Origin: Bacillus sp. AFS059628
GTDB taxonomy: Bacteria; Bacillota; Bacilli; Bacillales; Bacillaceae_G
DNA: 32,198 bases
NCBI RefSeq assembly: GCF_002571225.1
Contig: NZ_NVEC01000018.1
Coordinates: forward strand, 20,964 to 53,161
Direction: 5' to 3'
Shown: positions 7,876 to 15,964 of the stretch, piece by piece
Layout: the number at the start of each line of letters is the position of its first letter
Position numbering within the stretch: the stretch's first letter is position 1
Position numbers and translations under genes: made by a program
The notes under the pieces: model-generated
Told to the model about the DNA's origin: nothing
Database searches by the model: none
The model's input: only the letters and a program-made list of their open reading frames with translations

Positions 7876-8619
7876 ATGAGTGAAGCAACAACAACGTTAG
7901 ATGGCTGGTATTGTTTACATGATTTACGTTCTATTGATTGGGCTGCATGGAAAACATTATCTAGCGACGAACGCGGACAAGCTGTGTCTGAATTTTTAAA
8001 TGTCGTTGAAAAATGGAATGAAGTAGCTAGTGCGAAAAAAGGCAGTCATGCGATGTATACAGTTGTTGGCCAAAAAGCTGATATTATGCTTATGATTTTG
8101 CGTCCAACAATGGAAGAGTTAAATGAAATTGAGACAGAATTGAATAAAACAACATTAGCTGAATATATGGTTCCTGCATACTCTTACGTATCTGTTGTTG
8201 AACTAAGCAACTACCTTCCAGCTGATGAAGATCCATACCAAAATCCACAAATCTTAGCTCGCTTATATCCTGAGTTACCAAAAGCAAATCACATTTGCTT
8301 CTATCCAATGGACAAGCGTCGCCAAGGTGATGACAACTGGTACATGCTTCCTATGGAAGAACGTAAAAAAATGATGTACAGTCATAGTAAAATCGGTCGC
8401 CAGTACGCAGGTAAGGTGCGCCAAGTTATTTCAGGATCTGTTGGATTCGACGATTTTGAGTGGGGCGTAACATTATTCGCTGACGATGTTCTTCAATTTA
8501 AAAAACTTATATATGAAATGCGCTTCGATGAAGTAAGCGCTCGTTATGGTGAATTCGGAACATTTTTTGTTGGAAACATTTTACCAGACGAAAAAGTAGA
8601 GAAATTTTTACACATATAA
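7876..8619 (+). CDS. hemQ: Coproheme decarboxylase HemQ
   Basis: HemQ catalyses the last step of the coproporphyrin-dependent haem pathway, removing two carboxyl groups from coproheme III with peroxide to give haem b. The 247-residue protein belongs to the chlorite-dismutase-like family. Y143 in [18 protein letters not shown] corresponds to the catalytic tyrosine and H170 in [14 protein letters not shown] to the proximal iron ligand of characterised HemQ proteins. I chose the ATG at 7876, not the in-frame GTG at 7867, because GAGGTG (7864-7869) then sits 6 bases upstream. A likely extended -10 promoter (TGCTATAGT, 7831-7839) precedes it. It is divergent from pta, as in the B. subtilis ywfI-ywfJ region. 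Confidence 0.95.
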   Translation: MSEATTTLDGWYCLHDLRSIDWAAWKTLSSDERGQAVSEFLNVVEKWNEVASAKKGSHAMYTVVGQKADIMLMILRPTMEELNEIETELNKTTLAEYMVPAYSYVSVVELSNYLPADEDPYQNPQILARLYPELPKANHICFYPMDKRRQGDDNWYMLPMEERKKMMYSHSKIGRQYAGKVRQVISGSVGFDDFEWGVTLFADDVLQFKKLIYEMRFDEVSARYGEFGTFFVGNILPDEKVEKFLHI

Positions 8620-8625
8620 AATCGT

Positions 8626-8654
8626 AAAAAAGGAACGGAATTCGTTCCTTTTTT
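8626..8654 (+). terminator. Intrinsic terminator of hemQ
   Basis: AAAAAAGGAACG (8626-8637) pairs perfectly with CGTTCCTTTTTT (8643-8654) around GAATT, and the stem runs on into T residues. Confidence 0.9.
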
Positions 8655-8822
8655 TATTACCTTCTATATTTCTCTTCAAAAAACTTCTTTTCTCCACAAA
8701 TTTGAACAAAAATCGACAAATACCTTTCAAATCCCTTACAAAATTGTAACCTTTCTATATCCAAATTTATGCTAAAATGGTACGAGCTATATGCTAATAA
8801 CGATGCGAAGGTGATAATCTAT

Positions 8823-10094
8823 ATGAAGAAAATCTTATCTATTTTACTAATGCTTCTATTGTCAATTTCTTCCTTAGGAGTAACAACATCCCATGCCGAA
8901 GAAAAAATACACATTGAGGCAGCTGCTGCACTTCTATTTGATGCAGATACAGGAAAAATACTGCATGAACAAAATCCAGATGAATTACTAGCTATCGCTA
9001 GTATGTCAAAATTAATTGTTGTTTATGCCGTGTTAGAAGCAATTAAAGAAGGAAAAATCACTTGGGATACAAAGGTAAACATTTCTGATTACGCTTATGA
9101 AGTTTCACGTAATAATGAATTCTCTAACGTTCCCTTCGAAAAGGGACGTCAATATACTGTAAGAGAACTATATCATTCTATCGTTATCTTCTCTGCAAAC
9201 GGATCTAGTATTGCCTTAGCAGAACTTCTTGCAGGCAGTGAGAAAAACTTCTTAAATCTTGCAAATGAACATGCAAAAAAACTAGGGTTAAAGAAATATA
9301 AATTTGTAAACGCTACTGGGTTAAATAACGCTGACTTAAAAGGAAAACATCCTGAAGGAACTGATCCGAATGGAGAAAATTCCATGTCAGCTCGCGATAT
9401 GGGTATGCTTTCAAAAGCAATGATTACAAAGTATCCAGAAATGCTAGAGGATACAAAACAAAGATTTAGAAACTTCCCAGATAATCATCCGAAACCAATT
9501 CGTATGGAAAACTGGAACTGGATGTTGCCAGGTGCCGCTTTCTCTTATGAAGGAACAGATGGTTTAAAAACTGGTAGTTCTGATACTGCTGGATACGGAT
9601 TCACTATTACAGCAAAACGTGGTGACTTACGCCTCATTTCAGTAATTATAAAAACAAAATCAATGGACGAGCGTTTCACTGAATCCCGTGAATTAATTGA
9701 ATACGGATTTAATAATTTCGAAAAACAAAAACTAAAAGTGGATAAAAACAATACAATCTCTGTAGTAAAAGGGAAAGAAGACCAAGTCACTGTTACACCG
9801 GAAAAAGAAATAACAGTAATTGCGAAGAAAGGTAGTAAAAATCCTTATAAAATTGGGACTGAGGTAGATAAATCCCTCGCTGAAGATGGACATTTAGTTA
9901 CCCCTGTTAAGAAAGGTGCCAAAGTAGGATCGATTACTTTAGAATCAACTGATAAATATGGTTTCTTAGATGGTAGTAAAAGTATGAAAGTTACCGCAAA
10001 AACGACAGCAGAAGTTGAAAAAGCAAACTGGTTTGTGTTATCAATGCGCTCTATTGGAGATTTCTTCTCAAACTTATGGTCTAAAGTATTTTAA
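8823..10094 (+). CDS. D-alanyl-D-alanine carboxypeptidase (PBP5/DacA-DacF type)
   Basis: This penicillin-binding protein trims the terminal D-alanine from peptidoglycan stem peptides outside the cell. The 423 residues comprise a signal peptide cut after about residue 25 (THSHA-like end, SHAEE), a peptidase S11 domain with the active-site set S60-M-S-K63, S124-A-N126 and K249-T-G251, a PBP5-type C-terminal beta domain (about 300-390), and a terminal amphipathic helix (WFVLSMRSIGDFFSNLW) that would hold it to the membrane surface. I chose the ATG at 8823 because AAGGTGA precedes it by 8 bases and the signal peptide starts there; an upstream in-frame ATG at 8769 has no such support. An extended -10 element (TGCTAAAAT, 8770-8778) lies upstream. 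Which of the several Bacillus Dac proteins it equals is not certain. Confidence 0.9.
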   Translation: MKKILSILLMLLLSISSLGVTTSHAEEKIHIEAAAALLFDADTGKILHEQNPDELLAIASMSKLIVVYAVLEAIKEGKITWDTKVNISDYAYEVSRNNEFSNVPFEKGRQYTVRELYHSIVIFSANGSSIALAELLAGSEKNFLNLANEHAKKLGLKKYKFVNATGLNNADLKGKHPEGTDPNGENSMSARDMGMLSKAMITKYPEMLEDTKQRFRNFPDNHPKPIRMENWNWMLPGAAFSYEGTDGLKTGSSDTAGYGFTITAKRGDLRLISVIIKTKSMDERFTESRELIEYGFNNFEKQKLKVDKNNTISVVKGKEDQVTVTPEKEITVIAKKGSKNPYKIGTEVDKSLAEDGHLVTPVKKGAKVGSITLESTDKYGFLDGSKSMKVTAKTTAEVEKANWFVLSMRSIGDFFSNLWSKVF

Positions 10095-10099
10095 TGATG

Positions 10100-10127
10100 A
10101 AAAGCTAGCTCACGCTAGCTTTTTTTA
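10100..10127 (+). terminator. Intrinsic terminator of the carboxypeptidase gene
   Basis: AAAAGCTAGC (10100-10109) pairs with GCTAGCTTTT (10114-10123) around TCAC, followed by more T. Confidence 0.9.
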
Positions 10128-10161
10128 TTTTCTTCCCTCAATGTAAAACTTCGTTTGGTTG

Positions 10162-10190
10162 TCATATCTGAGTCCTTTTTCTCATACGTA
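10162..10190 (+). promoter_or_regulatory. Candidate sigma-E promoter of cwlJ-gerQ
   Basis: TCATATC (10162-10168) and CATACGTA (10183-10190), 14 bases apart, fit the sigma-E pattern (KMATATT, 14-15 bases, CATACANT) with one -35 and two -10 mismatches. Both genes are mother-cell genes in B. subtilis. Confidence 0.55.
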
Positions 10191-10269
10191 TGAACTAGTA
10201 ATTGTTACACACTTCATCTAGAGATAAACCTCTTTCCACAAAGGATTCCAAAAAGAGAGGTGACACATA

Positions 10270-10692
10270 ATGGGCGTTATCGCGTATAACGAAGAAGATG
10301 TAAAGTTATTAGCTAGACTGATGCGTGCTGAAGCTGAAGGAGAAGGTCAACAGGGAATGTTGATGGTCGGAAACGTTGGAGTAAATCGTGTCCGCGGAAA
10401 TTGTTTAGATTTTAAAAGTATTCGTAATTTACGTCAAATGGTCTATCAAAACCCTGGCGGTTTTGAAGCAACACAAAAAGGTTATTTTTATCAGCGTGCG
10501 AGAGAACAAGATATCGCCTTAGCAAGGCGAACGATTCAAGGACAACGTTTCTGGCCTGCCAACTTTGCCTTATGGTTTTTTAGGCCTGAAGGTGCATGTC
10601 CACCAACTTGGTATAACCAGCAAAACTCTGGTCGCTTCAAGAAGCACTGCTTCTTCCAGCCATCTGCTGGGGATTGCCCTAGCGTATATTAA
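10270..10692 (+). CDS. cwlJ: Spore cortex-lytic hydrolase CwlJ
   Basis: CwlJ degrades the cortex peptidoglycan during spore germination and is activated by Ca-dipicolinate. The 140-residue protein is essentially one SleB/CwlJ hydrolase domain (Hydrolase_2 family) with no signal peptide, as is usual for CwlJ, which is made in the mother cell and deposited in the coat. The segment LMRAEAEGEGQQGMLMVG places E21 at the position of the catalytic glutamate of SleB, and the end carries the typical WPANFALWFFRPEGACPPTW. An AGAGGTGA site fits the ATG. The next gene, gerQ, starts 27 bases later; in B. subtilis GerQ is needed for CwlJ to stay in the spore, so the pair forms a functional unit. Confidence 0.92.
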   Translation: MGVIAYNEEDVKLLARLMRAEAEGEGQQGMLMVGNVGVNRVRGNCLDFKSIRNLRQMVYQNPGGFEATQKGYFYQRAREQDIALARRTIQGQRFWPANFALWFFRPEGACPPTWYNQQNSGRFKKHCFFQPSAGDCPSVY

Positions 10693-10719
10693 GGGATGAA
10701 AACAAGGAGGGATTTTTGA

Positions 10720-11148
10720 ATGGCACAGCAACAAAACCCGTATTATGGAACAGGTTTTTATCAACCGTCTGGAACTTATGTACAACCGCAACAAATGACC
10801 CCACAGCAACAACAACAGCAACAAGCGATGCAACAACAAGCTGCGCAAGCTCAATTTGCTGTTTCTCAAGGCATGTTACCATTAGAACAGTCTTATATTG
10901 AAAATATTCTCCGCTTGAACAAAGGCAAGCAAGCCACAGTTGTAATGACTTATGAACGTGGTAGCTCACTTGGTACACAATCGTACACGGGTATTATCGA
11001 AGCCGCTGGTCGTGATCATATTGTAATTAGTGAGCCACAATCAGGGAAACGTTATTTACTACTAATGATTTACTTAGACTATGTGGAATTCCCAGAAGAA
11101 ATTACGTATTTACCTAGTCAACAAGCTACTTATGCTCCAAGACCATAA
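10720..11148 (+). CDS. gerQ: Spore coat protein GerQ
   Basis: GerQ is an inner-coat protein that retains CwlJ in the spore. The 142 residues split into a low-complexity N-terminus (about 1-50, rich in Gln and Pro, with seven consecutive glutamines at 29-35) and a conserved C-terminal domain (about 51-130: MLPLEQSYIENILRLNKGK through YLLLMIYLDYVEFP). The ribosome site is AAGGAGGG. In B. subtilis, GerQ is cross-linked by transglutaminase Tgl through lysines near its N-terminus; here the first lysine is K68, so cross-linking, if it happens, must use other residues. The CAA/CAG run is prone to length variation. It is co-transcribed with cwlJ and followed by a terminator. Confidence 0.92.
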   Translation: MAQQQNPYYGTGFYQPSGTYVQPQQMTPQQQQQQQAMQQQAAQAQFAVSQGMLPLEQSYIENILRLNKGKQATVVMTYERGSSLGTQSYTGIIEAAGRDHIVISEPQSGKRYLLLMIYLDYVEFPEEITYLPSQQATYAPRP

Positions 11149-11149
11149 A

Positions 11150-11180
11150 AAAAGCTGGCATATGCCAGCTTTTGTTTTTT
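11150..11180. terminator. Bidirectional terminator of gerQ and ywdK
   Basis: AAAAGCTGGC (11150-11159) and GCCAGCTTTT (11164-11173) form a perfect stem around ATAT, with a T run after it and A residues before it. It lies between convergent genes. Confidence 0.88.
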
Positions 11181-11547
11181 ATAACCCTTTTACAACTGCA
11201 GTTCCGACTAAGATCCACGCCACAATAAACGCTACGCCACCAAGAGGTGTAATTGGGCCAAAGAACTTAATACCTGTCGTACTTAATGCATACAAACTGC
11301 CTGAAAACATAATAATCCCGGCCACCATAAGCCAGCCAGCAGTAGTTAAAAGTGATGATTGAATTTTATCCATCAATAAAGCAACTACGAATAGTCCACC
11401 TGCGTGAAACATTTGATATGTAACGCCTGTTTTCCAAACTTCTAACATTTTTGCAGAAATTTTATTTTCTAAACCGTGTGCTCCAAAAGCCCCTAAAGCA
11501 ACAGATAGCCCTGCTGCAATACAACCTAGTAAAAAGAAAATTTTCAT
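11179..11547 (-). CDS. ywdK: DUF423 membrane protein YwdK
   Basis: This small integral membrane protein has an unknown role. The 122 residues form about four hydrophobic helices, with the family hallmark ALGAFGAHGLENKIS near residue 18, a WKTGVTYQMFHAGGL segment, and the closing TPLGGVAFIVAWI. The start has an AAGGGG site. The neighbourhood gerQ-ywdK-ywdI-ywdJ-ung matches B. subtilis. No enzymatic motif is visible. Confidence 0.88.
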   Translation of the reverse strand: MKIFFLLGCIAAGLSVALGAFGAHGLENKISAKMLEVWKTGVTYQMFHAGGLFVVALLMDKIQSSLLTTAGWLMVAGIIMFSGSLYALSTTGIKFFGPITPLGGVAFIVAWILVGTAVVKGL

Positions 11548-11611
11548 CTTAATTCCCCTTTTTTACCTTTATCATAAGCAATTTTTTCATATAAGCCAAA
11601 CGATTTATCTT

Positions 11612-11896
11612 CTAAAAATCAAATAAGGAATTACCGTTTGCATCACTTTCTTTTATATATACTGGCTCATCAGAAATCGGTGTGATTGGTTGCATTGTTA
11701 TGGGTTGTGATCCGATGATTTGTGATTGAATTTGTGGCTCTCTATACGTAGAAGATTCAACCTGTTCATCTAATAGTAAATCACATAAAGCACGCACAAC
11801 TAATACATGCTCTTTTGATTTTTGTCCTTCACTACTTTTTGCTTTTGCAATTTCATTCGCCATTTTATTTAAAATTTTATCACTCGATATTTGCAT
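11612..11896 (-). CDS. ywdI: YwdI-like small protein (DUF5327)
   Basis: This 94-residue soluble protein is of unknown function. The N-terminal half (MQISSDKILNKMANEIAKAK through VRALCDLLLDE) is probably helical and is the conserved part. The C-terminal half is rich in Gln, Pro, Ile and Thr (QIIGSQPITMQPITPI) and looks disordered. It starts 6 bases after the stop codon of the potassium-channel gene, and its AGGTGA ribosome site overlaps that stop codon, so the two are translated from one mRNA. Placement between ywdK and a ywdJ-like gene supports the name. Confidence 0.78.
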   Translation of the reverse strand: MQISSDKILNKMANEIAKAKSSEGQKSKEHVLVVRALCDLLLDEQVESSTYREPQIQSQIIGSQPITMQPITPISDEPVYIKESDANGNSLFDF

Positions 11897-11902
11897 TCCT
11901 TT

Positions 11903-12907
11903 TCACCTCTTACTTTGTAGTTCTTTCTCAAATTGTCCCAGCTTCTCTACTGAACCAAATACTATTATCATATCATGTTCTTGTAGTTTTTCCTGCCCCG
12001 TTGGATTATGTATAACATTCCCATTTCTCAAAATCGCTAAAATTGTTACATCAAATTGATTTCTCACGTCACTCTCGAGTAATGATTTACTAGCTAAAAT
12101 AGAGCCCTCACCGACTGCAATCTCTTCAATTACAAATGACTGCTCCACGCCATATAGTACTGTATCAATATAATGAACTGTTAGCGGATTCGCAATACCT
12201 TTTGCAATATGAATCCCTGCCATGCTAGATGGATTAATCACCTTATTTGCCCCAGCCCTCTTTAATTTGTCTTCAGTTTCTGGTTTTTCTGCTCTTGCCA
12301 CAATTTTAATTGCATCGTTTAATCCTCTAGCTGTTAATGTAATAAATACATTTTCAGCATCATTTGCGACGATAGCAACTAAACCCGCTGCCTTTGAAAT
12401 TCCGGCATGATGTAGCACTTGGTCTTCCGTTGCATCTCCATGTACATACAAAAGTTTTTCCTTCTCTAATATGCTTTCATCCTTATCCACGACGACAAAT
12501 GGGATTTTCTTTTCTTGTAATTCATGTACAACTTGAAGCCCGACTCTACCACAACCACATACGATAATATGATTTTGTAACTGCGCTATTTGTTTATCCA
12601 TCTTCTTCCTCCGCACTGCATGAAATAAATTCCCTTCAATAATCATAGCTGCCACTACACCAATTGCATATGTAACGATACCGACGCCAACAGGTATAAT
12701 AAGAAGTGCAAAAACTTTTCCTGCATGTGTTACAGGAATGGCATCTCCGTATCCAACGGTTAATACAGTAATCATCGTCATCCAAAATGCTTGAAACAAA
12801 CTAATCTCTTCAATCGTCATAAATCCTAACGTTCCTAGAATTACAACAAAGGTCATACATATAACTGCTATCCATAATTGCTTACGTGCATTCATATCGT
12901 GTTTCAA
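11903..12907 (-). CDS. Two-helix potassium channel with RCK domain
   Basis: This is a MthK/YugO-type K+ channel that lets K+ cross the membrane under control of a cytoplasmic ligand. The 334-residue product has a first helix (about 11-31), a pore loop with the K+ selectivity filter TVGYGD (50-55), a second helix (about 64-91), a linker, and an RCK N domain starting IIVCGCGRVG (114-123) with an acidic residue D141 at the end of the second strand, followed by an RCK C domain (about 245-330). The start is unclear: TTG at 12907 has weak GAGA-type support, and ATG at 12895 would remove four residues. It heads a two-gene unit with ywdI and diverges from the permease gene. The ligand (Ca2+, nucleotide or c-di-AMP) cannot be read from sequence. 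Confidence 0.9.
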   Translation of the reverse strand: MKHDMNARKQLWIAVICMTFVVILGTLGFMTIEEISLFQAFWMTMITVLTVGYGDAIPVTHAGKVFALLIIPVGVGIVTYAIGVVAAMIIEGNLFHAVRRKKMDKQIAQLQNHIIVCGCGRVGLQVVHELQEKKIPFVVVDKDESILEKEKLLYVHGDATEDQVLHHAGISKAAGLVAIVANDAENVFITLTARGLNDAIKIVARAEKPETEDKLKRAGANKVINPSSMAGIHIAKGIANPLTVHYIDTVLYGVEQSFVIEEIAVGEGSILASKSLLESDVRNQFDVTILAILRNGNVIHNPTGQEKLQEHDMIIVFGSVEKLGQFEKELQSKR

Positions 12908-12990
12908 CTCTTTTCTCTATCTACAATCTTTGCCAGTGGAAATGAAATACATATATACTAGATACGGAATCTATGAAAGAGGTTGATATA

Positions 12991-14274
12991 ATGAAAACAT
13001 TTCTTTCCGCCTTACAATGGGCGCTCTTTATTTTAGCTGGAAGCCTTATCGTACCAATTAGCGTCGCAACTAGTTATGGTCTCGATGGCGCTGAAGCTAT
13101 TGCATTCGTACAAAGAACATTATTTGTTCTTGGTTTTGCTGGCCTACTGCAAGCTTTATTTGGGCATAAACTTCCTATTCAAGAAGGTCCTGCAGGGCTT
13201 TGGTGGGGAATTTTCTCCCTTTATGCAAGTTTAGGTGTCGTATTATTTGGATCCAGCAATGAAACACTTAAGGTCCTTCAGTACGCTTTCTTATTAAGCG
13301 GCATCATTTGTATTATTCTTAGCATTTTTGGACTTATTGATAAACTAGTTCGTTATTTTACACCGACAGTCATTGGAACATATTTATTTCTGCTTGTCGC
13401 ACAACTGAGTGGGTCCTTCTTAAAGGGAATGTTTGGCCTTGACGGACAACATACAGAAGTACAAGCTGACGTATTTATTCTATCACTGATTGTTATTTTA
13501 CTATCCTTCTTCATCATGAAGCTACCTATTATCGGACAATACTCTGTTCTTTTCAGTATCGTCTGCGGCTGGATTTTATTTGCATATTTCGGATTATCTA
13601 ATCCAGTAACGCCTGTGACAGATATAATCCGTTTTCCGTCTCTATTTGTTTTCGGGATGCCTCGTATTGAGTGGAACATGGCCATTACGGTCATTTTCGT
13701 TACACTATTACTTCTAACAAATATGTTAGCAAGCATTCGTGTTGTGCAAAAGGTTGTTTCTAAATATGAAGAGAATACGGCACCAGATCGTTTCAAACAA
13801 GCCGGCATTATAACGGGAATAAATCAATTGCTAGGAGGTCTTTTTTCAGCGATTGGACCTGTCGCTATTTCTGGATCAGCAGGCTTTATTGCAACGACTA
13901 ATATTTATAAACGACTCCCATTTATGTTAGGATCAAGCTTTATTATTCTCGTTAGTATATTTCCAAAGATTACTTCATTCTTTGCGGCGATACCTGTCGC
14001 AGTTGGATATGCTGCCATTTATCCTGTATTTGCAAGCATGATTGGTCTTGCCTTCCGCGAATACGAAACGGTGCAGAATAAAGAACGATTATTTAAAGTA
14101 GCGGGGCTTTCAATCTTTACAGGCGTCGGCGTTATGTTCGTTCCAGCAGGAGCATTTTCTACACTCCCACCATTTCTAGCATCATTTTTAAGTAACGGTC
14201 TCGTTCTTGGATCTGTAATGGCAATTTTGCTCGAAATACTATTTTCTCGTTCAACAGAAAAACAACGATCGTAA
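12991..14274 (+). CDS. ywdJ: YwdJ-like purine/pyrimidine permease family protein
   Basis: This integral membrane transporter of the nucleobase:cation symporter-2 (xanthine/uracil permease) type has 427 residues and about 12-14 hydrophobic helices. Family-like parts are the N-terminal LIVPISVATSYGLDGAEAIAF region and QLLGGLFSAIGPVAISGSAG, the counterpart of the substrate-binding region. The substrate is not known; uracil, xanthine or another base is possible. I chose the ATG at 12991 because AGAGG precedes it by 8 bases; an in-frame ATG at 12973 lacks a good site. Synteny with B. subtilis ywdJ supports the symbol. Confidence 0.82.
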   Translation: MKTFLSALQWALFILAGSLIVPISVATSYGLDGAEAIAFVQRTLFVLGFAGLLQALFGHKLPIQEGPAGLWWGIFSLYASLGVVLFGSSNETLKVLQYAFLLSGIICIILSIFGLIDKLVRYFTPTVIGTYLFLLVAQLSGSFLKGMFGLDGQHTEVQADVFILSLIVILLSFFIMKLPIIGQYSVLFSIVCGWILFAYFGLSNPVTPVTDIIRFPSLFVFGMPRIEWNMAITVIFVTLLLLTNMLASIRVVQKVVSKYEENTAPDRFKQAGIITGINQLLGGLFSAIGPVAISGSAGFIATTNIYKRLPFMLGSSFIILVSIFPKITSFFAAIPVAVGYAAIYPVFASMIGLAFREYETVQNKERLFKVAGLSIFTGVGVMFVPAGAFSTLPPFLASFLSNGLVLGSVMAILLEILFSRSTEKQRS

Positions 14275-14354
14275 ATTGGAAAACTTCCATTATTGCACTC
14301 TACCTATAGAGTTGTTACGATAATAATAAATTAAAAGCTAATCAGGAGTTAACG

Positions 14355-14395
14355 GTATAAATTATCATGGGCAACACGCTCATGGTAATTTATAC
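14355..14395. repeat. 18-bp stem-loop, intergenic
   Basis: Arms GTATAAATTATCATGGGC (14355-14372) and GCTCATGGTAATTTATAC (14378-14395) pair along their full length with two G-U pairs, around AACAC. There is no T run behind it, so it is not a simple terminator. Confidence 0.7.
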
Positions 14396-14439
14396 TAACA
14401 ATAGAGAACTTCTCCTAACTTCACATAAAGTGAAACTTT

Positions 14440-14520
14440 AATCAGTATGGGTTTTGTTCATCCCCACTGATTATCAGCCCTCACCAATCGGACTTTTACG
14501 GGCTGTTAATGCAGGATAAA
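14440..14520. repeat. Interspersed repeat candidate (bcr-like) with two stems
   Basis: The first stem is AATCAGT/ACTGATT (14440-14446, 14466-14472) with inner GGG/CCC. The second is AGCCC/GGGCT (14476-14480, 14500-14504). The minus strand from 14520 reads TTTATCCTGCATTAA, close to the segment at 4766. From memory, similar segments are spread between genes in B. cereus group chromosomes. Confidence 0.55.
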
Positions 14521-14601
14521 GAGGTTCGATGTCTTACTATATATTACCCAATATCTTCATAAAACTTTATTTCTATTTCAACAAAGAGAGGAATTTTCAA
14601 T

Positions 14602-15423
14602 ATGACTTATAAAATGATTGTTTTAGATTTAGATGATACTTTATTACGTGATGACCATACTATTTCACCTCGCACGAAAGAGGCTCTAATGACCGCACAA
14701 GAGCAAGGTGTAAAAGTTGTACTTGCTTCTGGGCGTCCAACGTTTGGTATGCGCAATGTAGCGAAAGAACTTCGTTTAGAAGAATACGGCAGTTTCATTC
14801 TATCTTTTAATGGTGCAAAAATTATTAACTGTAAAACAAACGAAGAAATCTTTAGTAGTACGCTATCTCCTGAAATCGTTCACAACCTATTTGAAATTAG
14901 TAAAGCTGAAGATGTATGGATTCATACTTATATGGGCGATGATATCGTAACGGAAGAAAATAATCCTTATACTGAAATTGAGGGCGATATTACTGGTATG
15001 CCAATTGTTGTAGTAGATGACTTTAAAGCTGCTGTTAAAGAGCCTGTAGTAAAAGTATTAATGAATAAGGAAGCTGAACGTCTTGTTGAAGTTGAAAAGA
15101 AACTACAAAAACAACTAGAAGGCCAATTAAGCGTGATGCGTTCTAAACCATTCTTCTTAGAATTTACTGAAGCCGGTGTTACAAAAGGAACGAGCTTAAA
15201 CAAACTGATCCAAAAGCTTGGCATTAAGCGTGAAGAAGTTATCGCAATGGGCGATAGCTATAACGACCAAGCAATGATTGAATTTGCTGGTCTTGGCGTT
15301 GCAATGGGTAATGCACCTGATGATATTAAAGAAATTGCAAACTACGTAACAGATACAAATATGAACGATGGCGTTGCAAAAGTTGTAGAGAAGTTCGTAC
15401 TAAAACGAGAAGCGCTTGTTTAA
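14602..15423 (+). CDS. Cof-type HAD-IIB phosphatase
   Basis: This cytoplasmic phosphatase, probably acting on sugar phosphates or related small metabolites, has 273 residues, typical of Cof/YwpJ/YkrA proteins. Motif I is DLDDTLL (D9 nucleophile, D11 acid/base) and motif II is VVLASGRP. A C2B-type cap domain spans about 85-185, with the conserved ARTICLE-like substitute EFTEAGVTKGTSL after it, and motif IV is MGDSYNDQAMIEFAGLGVAMGNA. An AGAGGAA site fits the ATG. The gene stands alone, preceded by a hairpin-rich spacer and followed by a terminator. The substrate cannot be predicted. Confidence 0.88.
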   Translation: MTYKMIVLDLDDTLLRDDHTISPRTKEALMTAQEQGVKVVLASGRPTFGMRNVAKELRLEEYGSFILSFNGAKIINCKTNEEIFSSTLSPEIVHNLFEISKAEDVWIHTYMGDDIVTEENNPYTEIEGDITGMPIVVVDDFKAAVKEPVVKVLMNKEAERLVEVEKKLQKQLEGQLSVMRSKPFFLEFTEAGVTKGTSLNKLIQKLGIKREEVIAMGDSYNDQAMIEFAGLGVAMGNAPDDIKEIANYVTDTNMNDGVAKVVEKFVLKREALV

Positions 15424-15436
15424 TATTTTCACCCAT

Positions 15437-15475
15437 AAAACCTATTTGAAGTCAAATACTTCAAATAGGTTTTTC
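15437..15475 (+). terminator. Intrinsic terminator of the HAD gene
   Basis: ACCTATTTGAAGT (15440-15452) pairs perfectly with ACTTCAAATAGGT (15458-15470) around CAAAT, ending in a T run. Confidence 0.9.
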
Positions 15476-15632
15476 TTTAAATTCTCATGCTTTTGTGACT
15501 ATATTTTGAACTTTGCACTATTCTCGTAGTGTAAACTTTCTTTTTGTATATAATGAAACAAAATAGACTATTTTATTTTGAAAAAGAATACAAATTTACT
15601 ATATACAAGCATACGTTAAAGGAGGTTACTTT

Positions 15633-15926
15633 ATGTTATCTACACCAATCGGACGATTAAGAGCAATTGGACTAGTTGAGGGTATTTCTTTCCTATTACT
15701 ATTATTTGTAGCAATGCCATTAAAATATTTCGCAGGATTTGCAACAGCTGTTAAAATTACAGGCATGGCTCATGGTGTTCTATTTATTCTATTCATCTTT
15801 GCAGTAATTCAAGTAACAATCGCACACCGTAAATCAATTTTATGGGCACTTGGAGCATTCGTTTCATCAGTTATCCCATTTGGTACTTTTGTTCTAGATG
15901 CTAAATTAAAGAACGAACAACAATAA
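15633..15926 (+). CDS. DUF3817 membrane protein (YdzA-like)
   Basis: This 97-residue integral membrane protein is of unknown function. It has three hydrophobic helices (about 12-32, 43-63, 70-88), the family-typical N-terminus GRLRAIGLVEGISFLLLLFV, the segment KITGMAHGVLFILFI, and a charged C-terminal tail. The AAAGGAGG site is strong. It is a single gene, convergent with ung and sharing a terminator with it. Related to B. subtilis YdzA by these motifs. Confidence 0.85.
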   Translation: MLSTPIGRLRAIGLVEGISFLLLLFVAMPLKYFAGFATAVKITGMAHGVLFILFIFAVIQVTIAHRKSILWALGAFVSSVIPFGTFVLDAKLKNEQQ

Positions 15927-15927
15927 T

Positions 15928-15961
15928 AAAAAGGTAGTTAACGACTGTTAACTACCTTTTT
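15928..15961. terminator. Bidirectional terminator between the DUF3817 gene and ung
   Basis: AAAAAGGTAGTTAAC (15928-15942) and GTTAACTACCTTTTT (15947-15961) form a perfect 15-bp stem around GACT, with A and T tails on the two sides, between convergent genes. Confidence 0.92.
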
Positions 15962-15964
15962 TAT

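Larger units (their letters stand above)
14275..14601. other. Gene-free stretch with several hairpins
   Basis: The 327 bases between the permease and HAD genes hold no reading frame of note. They contain a long stem-loop (14355-14395) and a repeat-like, hairpin-forming segment (14440-14520), described separately. The last bases carry the AGAGGAA site of the HAD gene. Confidence 0.6.

Noticed and set aside
10570-10978. Overlapping minus-strand frames across cwlJ and gerQ
   Set aside because: Leu/Val-rich translations arise from the complement of CAA/CAG glutamine codons.
13353-13808. Minus-strand reading frame of 151 codons opposite the permease gene
   Set aside because: It is a shadow of the ywdJ-like gene; composition reflects the complement of membrane-helix codons.
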